From JBDSKH01 sp050245915 (lineage in GTDB: Bacteria; Actinomycetota; Actinomycetes; Actinomycetales; Microbacteriaceae): a DNA stretch of 8,594 bases. Shown here one piece after another: positions 1 through 5,368 of the stretch (position 1 is its first letter; each line of letters starts with the position of its first letter). The DNA lies in the NCBI GenBank assembly GCA_050245915.1, contig JBFWWZ010000073.1:1-8594 (forward strand), in the 5' to 3' direction. Both the position numbers and the translations under genes were made by a program. Below the pieces are notes generated by a model, which searched no databases, was not told where the DNA came from, and saw only the letters and a program-made list of their open reading frames with translations.

Positions 1-1
1 G

Positions 2-97
2 CTGTCGCTCGCCCCGGTGCTCGACGAGGCCGAGGGCGCGGACACCGTGTCGTCGGTGGCGTCGTCGGACGGCCCCGCGGCTCCGGCCGTGGGCTAG
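2..97 (+). CDS. C-terminal end of an unidentified protein (5' end outside window)
   Basis: The last 31 codons of a plus-strand gene end at TAG (95-97). The tail reads roughly LSLAPVLDEAEGADTV, then Ser/Ala/Gly/Pro-rich residues, ending in AVG. All but one of the 31 codons end in G or C, as expected for a real gene in this genome. The piece is low in complexity and looks like a disordered, acidic-to-neutral tail, so no family can be assigned. A strong hairpin follows about 27 bases after the stop, which fits the end of a transcription unit. The reading frame is fairly sure; the function is unknown. Confidence 0.65.
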   Translation: MSLAPVLDEAEGADTVSSVASSDGPAAPAVG

Positions 98-123
98 CGC
101 CCGGCGGTCGAGGAGCGACCCGA

Positions 124-155
124 GCGCCCGTCCCCTCCTCGGAGGGGGCGGGCGC
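124..155. terminator. Hairpin terminator between converging genes
   Basis: Two 15-base arms, 124-138 and 141-155, pair along their whole length with one G-U pair. The two innermost pairs must open to form a loop. The stem is almost pure GC. On the plus strand it is followed only by TTCC, so the U-tract is weak, as is common in high-GC actinobacteria. It lies between the stop of the plus-strand gene (97) and the stop of the minus-strand membrane-protein gene (163), so it can serve both. Confidence 0.7.
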
Positions 156-162
156 TTCCGCG

Positions 163-552
163 TCAGTAGTAGAGAACCGGCTGGTTGGCCGCGGTCACGG
201 TGACGAGCAGGCCCACGAGCAGCACGAGCAGCATGACTCCGCCGATGATCAAGGTCACCAGCCTGCGGCGCTTCACGAGCGTGAACGCCACGACGAACAT
301 CGCGGCCAGCAATGCGATCAGGATGCCGGCGGTGGTCAGCGCGGCGCCCTCGCCTCCGTCCGCGCACGGCTGCGGCCCCGGAAGGATTCCCGGGTTGATG
401 TCATACGCGACATAGCAGTCGCCCCCGGCGGGCGCGAGCGCCCACAGCACGCCGATGCCGATCACGGTCGCGATCGAGGCGATGGTGAGGGTCAGCCAGC
501 GGGACATGCCGGCGCTCGCGTCGGTGCGGGTCATCTCGGTCTGTGCGGTCAT
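163..552 (-). CDS. Small three-helix membrane protein, unknown function
   Basis: A 129-aa protein with three clear hydrophobic segments: about residues 19-40, 70-92 and 97-120. A short basic stretch (KRRR, about 94-97) lies between helices 2 and 3, suggesting that loop is cytoplasmic. The loop between helices 1 and 2 is polar, rich in Gly and Pro, and contains two cysteines (GGDCY and QPCADGG) that could form a disulfide outside the membrane. The ATG start is well supported: TAAGGAGG (complement of 558-565) sits 5 bases upstream. The gene lies 36 bases downstream of the PEBP-like gene on the same strand, so the two are probably co-transcribed, ending at the hairpin at 124-155. I do not recognise a family. 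Confidence 0.85.
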   Translation of the reverse strand: MTAQTEMTRTDASAGMSRWLTLTIASIATVIGIGVLWALAPAGGDCYVAYDINPGILPGPQPCADGGEGAALTTAGILIALLAAMFVVAFTLVKRRRLVTLIIGGVMLLVLLVGLLVTVTAANQPVLYY

Positions 553-588
553 GTGGACCTCCTTACCTACTCAGACGTGCGGCGTCGC

Positions 589-1116
589 CTATTCGTTGGT
601 CTCGCTGAGCGCGTGGAATTGGGCTCGCGCGATCGCGTGGCCGAAGACCTGGAATCCGGCGAGCCCGGGTGTCGCACCCGCCGGGAGGTCGAGAGTCGGT
701 ACGTCGAGCGCGGTGACGGTGAAGAAGTATCGGTGCGCCCCGTGGCCGGGCGGCGGCCATGCCCCGCCGTAGCGCGCCTCGCGCAACTCGTTGGGCAGTG
801 TCACCGCCCCCGCCGGCAGCAGCCCGGCACCGGGGTCGCCGGCGTTCTGCGGAAGAGATGTGGTGGAGGAGGGCAGGTTCACGACCGCCCAGTGCCACCA
901 GCCGCTCGCGGTCGGGGCGTCGGGGTCGTAGACGGTGACGACGAAGCTCTTCGTCTCGGCGGGCGCCCCCGACCAGGCGAGCGCGGGGGAGCGGTCCTCG
1001 CCGCCCGCGCCGGCCGCCCGCGCCCACGTCGGCAGCATCGCGCCCGGCGCCACATCGGGGCTCTCGAGGGTGAACGAGGGCAGTTCGGGGAGGTTCCAGT
1101 TCGGATCGTTGGCCAC
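589..1116 (-). CDS. YbhB/YbcL-type (PEBP, Raf kinase inhibitor-like) protein
   Basis: A 175-aa cytoplasmic protein of the phosphatidylethanolamine-binding (PEBP) superfamily, bacterial YbhB/YbcL branch. Family landmarks appear in order: DRSPALAW (41-48), YDPDAP (63-68), the GWWHWAVVNLP strand (72-82), and YGGAWPPPGHGAHRYFF (116-132), whose Gly-Pro-His-Arg-Tyr residues line the anion or phospho-ligand pocket. The C-terminal helix GHAIARAQFHAL is also present. The length is normal and no signal peptide is seen. The physiological role of bacterial members is not well settled, so ligand and pathway are left open. The start is GTG at 1116 with no Shine-Dalgarno sequence. A TACCGT hexamer ends 5 bases upstream, which would fit a leaderless transcript. 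The gene probably leads a two-gene unit with the downstream membrane protein and is divergent from the DUF1684 gene. Confidence 0.93.
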   Translation of the reverse strand: MANDPNWNLPELPSFTLESPDVAPGAMLPTWARAAGAGGEDRSPALAWSGAPAETKSFVVTVYDPDAPTASGWWHWAVVNLPSSTTSLPQNAGDPGAGLLPAGAVTLPNELREARYGGAWPPPGHGAHRYFFTVTALDVPTLDLPAGATPGLAGFQVFGHAIARAQFHALSETNE

Positions 1117-1121
1117 ACCAC

Positions 1122-1127
1122 ACGGTA
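1122..1127 (-). promoter_or_regulatory. Possible -10 element (TACCGT) for the PEBP gene
   Basis: Read on the minus strand, TACCGT fits the actinobacterial TANNNT -10 pattern. It ends 5 bases before the GTG start at 1116, which would put transcription initiation at or within a base or two of the start codon. No good -35 is seen 16-18 bases upstream. The short pattern could occur by chance. Confidence 0.3.
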
Positions 1128-1175
1128 TCGCCGCGTCGCGGAATCCCCCAGGGGTGCCGATGGTTGAATGACAGC

Positions 1176-2003
1176 GTGACCGACACCACGACGACCGAAG
1201 CCGAAGCCTGGAAGACCTACCACGAGCGCCGCGAACTGGCGGTGGTGCAGCCGCTCGGCAGCCTCGCGCTGGTGAACACGCAGATCATCGACTCCGAGCA
1301 GCCGGTGTGGGGCGTACCGGGGCTCTGGGCGCCGCTGCCGGCCGGTGAGTCGGGACTGAAGGTGACCGCGGCGGCCGCGGACGGCATCCACGTCGATGGC
1401 GAGCTGGTCGACGGCGAGGCGATCGTGCGCGGCAAAGACGACCCGCAGCCGTCCGAGGTGGTGTTCAGCGACACCCTGCGCGGGTTCGTGATCGCCCAGG
1501 CGGCCGGTGGCTACGCCCTGCGGGTGTGGGACGCGAAGTCGGAGGGCATCCAGAACTTCGGCGGGATCGACGCCTACCCCTACGACCCGGACTGGGTGAT
1601 CACGGCGTCGTGGAGCCCGAACCCCGAGGGCACCACGATGGGTTTCGAGCACCTCAAAGACGACGGCGCCACCCGGGAGGAGGTCGTTCCGGGCAGCATC
1701 CGCTTCACCTACGACGGCGCCGAGTACGACATCGCCGCCTTCAAGTCGGGCCGCGCCCTGCAGCTGGTGTTCGCCGACGCGACCAACGGCGACACCACCT
1801 ACAGCGTTGGCCGCTTCCTGTTCCTCGCCCCGAACGCCGACGGCACGATCACGCTCGACTTCAACCGCGCCGTGCTGCCGCCGTGCGCGTTCAGCTACGC
1901 CTTCAACTGCCCGCTGCCGCCGAAGCAGAACCGCTTCCCGTTCCCGGTGCTCGCCGGTGAGAAGAACGTGCTCGCCGCCGACGGGTCGCTGCTGCACGGC
2001 TGA
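1176..2003 (+). CDS. DUF1684 family protein
   Basis: A 275-aa protein from the GTG at 1176. An in-frame TTG at 1164 would add 4 residues. Neither start has a Shine-Dalgarno sequence; the GTG is preferred because the family usually begins with a short polar stretch before the first helix (here AWKTYHERRELAVV, 11-24). The family is identified mainly by its C-terminal signature: LDFNRAVLPPCAFSYAF (227-243), then CPLPPKQNRF (245-254) and AGEK (260-263), preceded by VGRFLFL (211-217). Acidic, Gly-rich beta-type sequence fills the middle. There is no signal peptide or membrane segment, so it is probably cytosolic. The biochemical function of DUF1684 is unknown to me. The gene is divergent from the PEBP gene (59-base gap) and converges on the VOC gene with only 12 bases between stop codons. 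Confidence 0.9.
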   Translation: MTDTTTTEAEAWKTYHERRELAVVQPLGSLALVNTQIIDSEQPVWGVPGLWAPLPAGESGLKVTAAAADGIHVDGELVDGEAIVRGKDDPQPSEVVFSDTLRGFVIAQAAGGYALRVWDAKSEGIQNFGGIDAYPYDPDWVITASWSPNPEGTTMGFEHLKDDGATREEVVPGSIRFTYDGAEYDIAAFKSGRALQLVFADATNGDTTYSVGRFLFLAPNADGTITLDFNRAVLPPCAFSYAFNCPLPPKQNRFPFPVLAGEKNVLAADGSLLHG

Positions 2004-2015
2004 GGCCCGGCCCGC

Positions 2016-2390
2016 TCAGGTGGGCGACAGCCGGTCGTGCACGGTGATGCGGTAGCCGTCCGGGTCGGCGAAGGTGAACGTGTAGCCGAAGGGGCCGTCG
2101 ATCGGCTCGCCGGTGATCTCGACCCCCGCCCCGACCAATCGGGCGTGCAGCGCCCGGCCCCCCGGGTCGTGGAACCAGAGGGCGACGCCGCGCCCCGCCA
2201 CCGCAGGGTCGAGCGGCGTGCCGGGCACGGCATCCCGCACAGCGAACGTGATCGGCCGGGTGTCGAAGACGACCGCGTGGGGCGGCGAGACGGCGGCACG
2301 GGGGATGCCGACGGTGTCGGCGTAGAACGTCGCCGCGCGTTCCAGGTCACGCACCTGCAGGGAGATGAAGTCGGGTCCGGTGACGGTCAT
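2016..2390 (-). CDS. VOC-fold (glyoxalase/bleomycin-resistance superfamily) protein
   Basis: A 124-aa single-domain protein built of two beta-alpha-beta-beta-beta modules. Module 1 starts at FISLQVRDLERAATFYADTV (8-27). Module 2 runs from about 68 and ends with the typical FADPDGYRITVHD (107-119). By eye, the usual metal-ligand positions are not kept: Phe8 stands where many members have His, and Thr116 stands where a Glu closes the site. It may therefore bind a ligand or use a non-metal mechanism rather than be a fosfomycin- or glyoxalase-type metalloenzyme. The ATG start has AGAGGAA ending 4 bases upstream. It is divergent from a MarR regulator across two palindromes, so it is probably the regulator's target, perhaps protecting against a small toxic compound. 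The substrate is unknown. Confidence 0.92.
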   Translation of the reverse strand: MTVTGPDFISLQVRDLERAATFYADTVGIPRAAVSPPHAVVFDTRPITFAVRDAVPGTPLDPAVAGRGVALWFHDPGGRALHARLVGAGVEITGEPIDGPFGYTFTFADPDGYRITVHDRLSPT

Positions 2391-2407
2391 GGGGTTCCTC
2401 TCGTTTC

Positions 2408-2425
2408 ATGTCAGGTTCCTGACAT
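2408..2425. promoter_or_regulatory. Operator 1 of the marR/VOC gap (18-bp palindrome)
   Basis: ATGTCAGGTTCCTGACAT is an inverted repeat with perfect 8-base arms and a 2-base centre. It lies 18-35 bases upstream of the VOC start codon, in the region where that gene's promoter must be. Its size and symmetry are typical of a dimeric MarR protein site, and the gene for such a protein starts 26 bases further on. Confidence 0.75.
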
Positions 2426-2430
2426 TGACA
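2425..2430 (+). promoter_or_regulatory. TTGACA, -35-like element between the two operators
   Basis: A perfect TTGACA consensus on the plus strand. The overlapping TTGTCA on the minus strand (2431-2426) matches 5 of 6. It could be the -35 of one or both divergent promoters. No convincing -10 is found at 16-18 bases in either direction, and on the plus strand that spacing would fall on the marR start codon. The assignment is therefore tentative. Confidence 0.4.
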
Positions 2431-2434
2431 ACCT

Positions 2435-2452
2435 ATGTCAGGCTACTGACAT
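2435..2452. promoter_or_regulatory. Operator 2, overlapping the marR start codon
   Basis: ATGTCAGGCTACTGACAT repeats operator 1 with 15 of 18 identical bases and 7-base perfect arms. Its last two bases are the first two of the marR ATG. The centres of the two operators are 27 bases apart. A dimer bound here would block transcription start or early elongation of marR itself. Confidence 0.7.
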
Positions 2453-2879
2453 GGATGCCGTCCCGGCCCTCGGATACCTGCTCAAGAGCGCCCAGGCGCA
2501 GCTGCACAGTCGCATGGACGAGGCTCTACGCCCCCTCGGCCTCGGCGTCTCGCAGTACGTCGCGCTGCATCTGATGCACGAGCAGCACGGCATCTCCGCC
2601 GCAGAGCTGGCGCGCCGTGCCTTCGTCACCCGCCAGTCGATGAGCGCCCTCGTGCAGGGTCTCGTCGACCGGGGACTGGTCGAACGGAGCGGGCGCCCAG
2701 GAGAACGCGCCCTCTCCACCTCGGTCACCGGCATCGGCCGCGACGTGCTGCGCCGGGCAGTGCTCGTCGTCGACGGCGTGGAGTCACGGATGCTGTCCGG
2801 CCTGAGCGCCGATGACCGTCAGAGCCTCGGGGACGCGCTCGCCACCTGCATCGCGAACCTGGGCGCGCCATCGCCCTGA
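2451..2879 (+). CDS. MarR-family transcriptional regulator
   Basis: A 142-aa winged-helix regulator. Helix 1 is about LGYLLKSAQAQLHSRMDEAL (7-26), part of the dimer interface. GLGVSQYVALHLM (30-42) leads to the DNA-binding helix-turn-helix ISAAELARRAFVTRQSMSAL (48-67), then VQGLVDRGLVERS (68-80) and the wing GRPGERALSTSVTGIG (81-96). The C-terminal helices complete the dimerisation domain. The usual D-x-R wing motif appears as GER. The ATG at 2451 is chosen because longer in-frame starts would read through the operators and add non-family sequence, while the next ATG (2514) would delete most of helix 1. There is no Shine-Dalgarno sequence, so a leaderless mRNA is possible. It probably represses itself and the divergent VOC gene; the inducer is unknown. 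A polymerase gene follows 35 bases later. Confidence 0.93.
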   Translation: MDAVPALGYLLKSAQAQLHSRMDEALRPLGLGVSQYVALHLMHEQHGISAAELARRAFVTRQSMSALVQGLVDRGLVERSGRPGERALSTSVTGIGRDVLRRAVLVVDGVESRMLSGLSADDRQSLGDALATCIANLGAPSP

Positions 2880-2914
2880 GTTGCCAACCGGCTCTCGCGG
2901 GAGAGACTGGGGGA

Positions 2915-4555
2915 GTGTTCATCGCGCTCCGCTCCGTCGCCGACGGGGTCGTCGCGACCGAGCTCGACGATGCCGCGTCGCACCCGCGGATGAGCGTCAT
3001 CCGTCCCGCCGACCTCGCGGCATGGGTGGCGGAACGGGAGCCGGCCAAACCCCGGTGGGTGTGGAACGACACCTCGCGCTGGTATCCGGCGCTGCTGCAA
3101 GCCGGGACGCGCGTGGAGCGCGCCCTCGATCTGCGACTCTGCCGCCGCATCCTGCGCATGTCGACATCGACGGCGGGAACCCCCCTCGCCCAGTCGCCGC
3201 CTGACGAGTGGGACGAGCCGACGCCGACACGGCCGGTCGCATCGGACGCCCTGTTCGATCTGGAACCCGCCACCGCGGACGCCGACCCGGTCGCCGAGCT
3301 GCGACGGCAGCGCCAGGCCGTCGACGCGGCGCCCGTTCCGGGGAAGCTCAACCTGCTGCTCGCCGCCGAGAGCGTCGGCGCCCTCGCCGCGGCCGAGATG
3401 CGGTTCACCGGCATGCCGTGGGACGCCGCCCGGCACGAGCAGATCCTCACCGAGATGCTCGGGCCACGGCCGCTGCCGGGAGCCCGTCCCGCACGGATGG
3501 AGGCGGTGCTCGCCGAGGTCCGCGCCGCGATCGACGACCCCGCGCTGAACCCCGATTCCCCCGCCGAACTGCTGAAAGGCCTGCAGCGCGCCGGGCTGCA
3601 GGTGACGTCGACACGCTCCTGGGAGCTGAAAGAGGTCGAGCATCCGGTCATCGCGCCTCTGCTGGAGTACAAGCGCCTCGCCCGCCTGCTGACCGCGAAC
3701 GGCTGGAACTGGCTCGACCAATGGGTCTCGGGCGGCAGGTTCCGCCCCAGCTACGTGCCCGGCGGTGTCGTCACAGGGCGCTGGGCCTCCGACGGAGGCG
3801 GCGCGCTGCAGCTGCCGAAGGCGGTGCGCGGCTCCGTCATCGCCGACCCCGGCTGGACCTTCGTCGTCGCCGACGCCGCACAACTCGAACCGCGGGTGCT
3901 CGCCGCCATCTCCGGCGACGTCGCCATGGCGCGTGCCGGACGCGCCACCGACATGTACCAGGGCATGGTCGACAGCGGCGCCGTCGAGACCCGCCCCCAG
4001 GCCAAGTACGGGATGCTGGGGGCCATCTACGGCGGCACGACCGGCGAGTCGGGGCGCATGCGCCCGCGCATCGAACGCGCCTTCCCGGCCGCGATGTCGT
4101 ACGTCGAGGCGGCCGCGCGCGCGGGCGAGCAGGGACAGGTGGTCAGCACCTGGCTCGGCCGCAGCTCCCCGCGCGGACACGCCACCGGATACGACGAGAC
4201 CGCCACCGACGCGCAGGCTCGGCGCGCCCGGAACGAGGCGGCCGCCTGGGGTCGTTTCACCCGCAACTTCGTCGTGCAGGGCACGGCGGCGGAATGGGCG
4301 CTCTGCTGGATCGGGTCGCTGCGCCACCGGCTCTGGGATCTCGGCGCCGACGGCCAGAGCCTCGCGGAACGACCGCACCTGGTGTTCTTCCTGCACGACG
4401 AGCTCATCGTGCACACCCCGGCCGCTCTCGCACCTGCCGTCGCCGAGGCACTGCGGGCGTCCGCCGGCGAGGCCGGCCGGCTGCTGTTCGGAAACATCCC
4501 GGTCGAGTTCGCCCTCACCGTCTCGGTCGTGGAACGCTACGGCGACGCGAAATAG
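2915..4555 (+). CDS. Family-A DNA polymerase, stand-alone, with degenerate 3'-5' exonuclease-like N-terminus
   Basis: A 546-aa Pol I-like polymerase, often named bifunctional 3'-5' exonuclease/DNA polymerase in actinobacteria. The palm and fingers motifs are present: TGRW with Arg289; motif A VVADAAQLEPRVLAAISGD (317-335) with catalytic Asp320 and steric-gate Glu325; motif B RPQAKYGMLGAIYG (360-373) with Arg360, Lys364 and Tyr372; QGTAAE (455-460); and motif C HDE (494-496) with catalytic Asp495. Leu368 stands at the position of E. coli Pol I Phe762. The first 85 residues resemble a worn exonuclease domain: WVWNDTSRWY and ALDLRLCRRIL look like its middle and end, but the first D-x-E motif is missing, so proofreading is doubtful. 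There is no 5' nuclease domain, so this is not the main PolA. It probably serves in gap filling or repair. The GTG start follows GGGAGAG (2899-2905). Confidence 0.93.
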   Translation: MFIALRSVADGVVATELDDAASHPRMSVIRPADLAAWVAEREPAKPRWVWNDTSRWYPALLQAGTRVERALDLRLCRRILRMSTSTAGTPLAQSPPDEWDEPTPTRPVASDALFDLEPATADADPVAELRRQRQAVDAAPVPGKLNLLLAAESVGALAAAEMRFTGMPWDAARHEQILTEMLGPRPLPGARPARMEAVLAEVRAAIDDPALNPDSPAELLKGLQRAGLQVTSTRSWELKEVEHPVIAPLLEYKRLARLLTANGWNWLDQWVSGGRFRPSYVPGGVVTGRWASDGGGALQLPKAVRGSVIADPGWTFVVADAAQLEPRVLAAISGDVAMARAGRATDMYQGMVDSGAVETRPQAKYGMLGAIYGGTTGESGRMRPRIERAFPAAMSYVEAAARAGEQGQVVSTWLGRSSPRGHATGYDETATDAQARRARNEAAAWGRFTRNFVVQGTAAEWALCWIGSLRHRLWDLGADGQSLAERPHLVFFLHDELIVHTPAALAPAVAEALRASAGEAGRLLFGNIPVEFALTVSVVERYGDAK

Positions 4556-4578
4556 CTCTCGACAGGCTCGATAACCGG
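4556..4578. repeat. Possible copy of a dispersed intergenic repeat
   Basis: The bases right after the polymerase stop include TCGACAGGCTCGATAACCGG. From memory this resembles a short element (TTCGACAGGCTCA-type) scattered between genes in Microbacterium and relatives. Only one copy is in the window, so this rests on recollection. Confidence 0.3.
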
Positions 4579-4580
4579 TG

Positions 4581-4598
4581 AATCACAATGTTGTGATT
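4581..4598. promoter_or_regulatory. 18-bp palindrome, candidate operator (or weak terminator)
   Basis: AATCACAATGTTGTGATT has perfect 8-base arms around TG and is followed by TTT. It stands out as AT-rich in this genome. Its right arm contains TTGTGA (4591-4596), the best -35 candidate for the DUF3145 promoter, so a bound repressor would block that promoter. Read as RNA it gives only about a 6-bp weak stem with five U's from 4597, so it could be a poor terminator for the polymerase gene. I favour an operator. Confidence 0.5.
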
Positions 4599-4620
4599 TT
4601 TCGGGACCGTCAGGCATAAT
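4591..4620 (+). promoter_or_regulatory. Promoter of the DUF3145 gene
   Basis: The -35 is TTGTGA (4591-4596, 4 of 6 matches) and the -10 is CATAAT (4615-4620, 5 of 6 matches), with an 18-base spacer. Transcription would start near 4627, giving a leader of about 60 bases before the GTG at 4688. This is the most consensus-like promoter in the window. Confidence 0.6.
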
Positions 4621-4687
4621 TGCGCACAGCACCACAGCATCCATTCACAGGTCGATGGGGAAGTCGCACCTACGAATGGAGAGAGAA

Positions 4688-5200
4688 GTGGCTGCAGTGA
4701 AGACCGCGCATGCGCGCGGAGTGATCTACGTTCACTCTGCTCCGCGCGCGCTCTGCCCCCACGTCGAGTGGGCGGCCGGTCGTGCCCTCGGGCGCGCCGT
4801 GAACTTCGACTGGCGCGACCAGCCGGTGCTGAAGGGCGCCTCCCGCACCGAGTTCTTCTGGGAGGGCGAAGCCGGAACGGGTGCCGCGCTCGCGTCGGCC
4901 CTGCGCGGCTGGGAGCACCTCCGCTACGAGGTCACCGAGGACGCCGGGCTCGGCACCGACGGGTCCCGCTACATGCACACGCCCGATCTCGGCATCTTCT
5001 TCGCGCAGACCGACACCGCCGGCAATGTGGTGATCCCCGAGGACCGCATCCGCTCCGCCATGGAATCCGCGGGCTCCGACGCGTTCGAGCTGCACCGCGA
5101 ACTGCGGCTCGCGCTCGGCCAGGCCTGGGACGACGAGCTCGAGCCGTTCCGCCGTGCCAGCCAGGACAGCCCGGTGATCTGGCTGCACAAGGTGGGCTGA
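4688..5200 (+). CDS. DUF3145 family protein
   Basis: A 170-aa protein recognised from the actinobacterial DUF3145 family: ARGVIYVHSAPRALCPHVEW (9-28), GRALGRAVNFDW (31-42), EFFWEGEAGTGAALAS (55-70), RGWEHLRYEVTED (73-85), YMHTPDLGIFFAQTD (95-109), and a C-terminus ending LGQAWDDELEPFRRAS then VIWLHKVG. There is no signal peptide or membrane segment. The GTG at 4688 is chosen because GGAGAG (4678-4683) sits just upstream and the protein then opens in the family manner; in-frame ATGs at 4655 and 4676 lack as good a site. The function is not established. The gene habitually faces or neighbours the fabD-fabH-acpP-fabF block in Microbacteriaceae, as here, which hints at a link to lipid metabolism without proving one. 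It has its own promoter at 4591-4620. Confidence 0.93.
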   Translation: MAAVKTAHARGVIYVHSAPRALCPHVEWAAGRALGRAVNFDWRDQPVLKGASRTEFFWEGEAGTGAALASALRGWEHLRYEVTEDAGLGTDGSRYMHTPDLGIFFAQTDTAGNVVIPEDRIRSAMESAGSDAFELHRELRLALGQAWDDELEPFRRASQDSPVIWLHKVG

Positions 5201-5203
5201 GCC

Positions 5204-5368
5204 GTGGTGAAGACCATCACCCAGTCGATCACGGTGCTCGTGACGCGCCGGCCCGCACCGAAACGCCGGCCGCGGCACCGGATCGCGTTCTACCGTCCCG
5301 AGGAGCGCACGCACCCGTGGTTCGAGATGCGCGCCCAGCGCACGGCGGAACTGGGGCAGTACCGCTAG
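5204..5368 (+). CDS. 54-aa basic protein, unknown, coupled to DUF3145
   Basis: The GTG at 5204 opens 55 codons ending at TAG (5366-5368). AAGGTGGG (5189-5196) lies 7 bases upstream, inside the end of the DUF3145 gene, and only 3 bases separate the two coding regions, so the genes are likely translated together. About 50 of 54 codons end in G or C, matching neighbouring real genes. The product starts MVKTITQSITVLVTRR, continues with a very basic Pro/Arg stretch (about 15-26), then IAFYRPEERTHPWFEMRAQR and ends LGQYR. It has 13 Lys/Arg against 4 Glu, no Cys and no membrane helix. A nucleic-acid or ribosome contact is conceivable, but that is only composition. Its stop overlaps the fabF stop on the other strand. 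No family is recognised. Confidence 0.65.
   Translation: MVKTITQSITVLVTRRPAPKRRPRHRIAFYRPEERTHPWFEMRAQRTAELGQYR

Noticed and set aside
879..1997. A 372-codon minus-strand frame antisense to DUF1684
   Set aside because: Arg/Val/Gly-rich shadow of a recognised gene, with no domain.
2000..2019. Terminator between the converging DUF1684 and VOC genes
   Set aside because: Only a 5-bp CTGAG/CTCAG stem spans the two stop codons, with no U-tract; too weak to call.
2037..2450. N-terminal extension of the MarR protein
   Set aside because: It would run through both operators and the antisense of the VOC gene; MarR helix 1 begins right after the ATG at 2451.
2819..4414. A 531-codon open frame antisense to the polymerase gene, and a 457-codon plus-strand frame over the same region
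   Set aside because: Both are Arg/Gly/Ala-rich translations with no domain. High-GC genes create such long open frames, and the polymerase frame carries all family motifs.
4581..4598. CRP-type binding site
   Set aside because: The half-sites are TCACA then TGTGA, the reverse order of the CRP consensus, with only 4 bases between.
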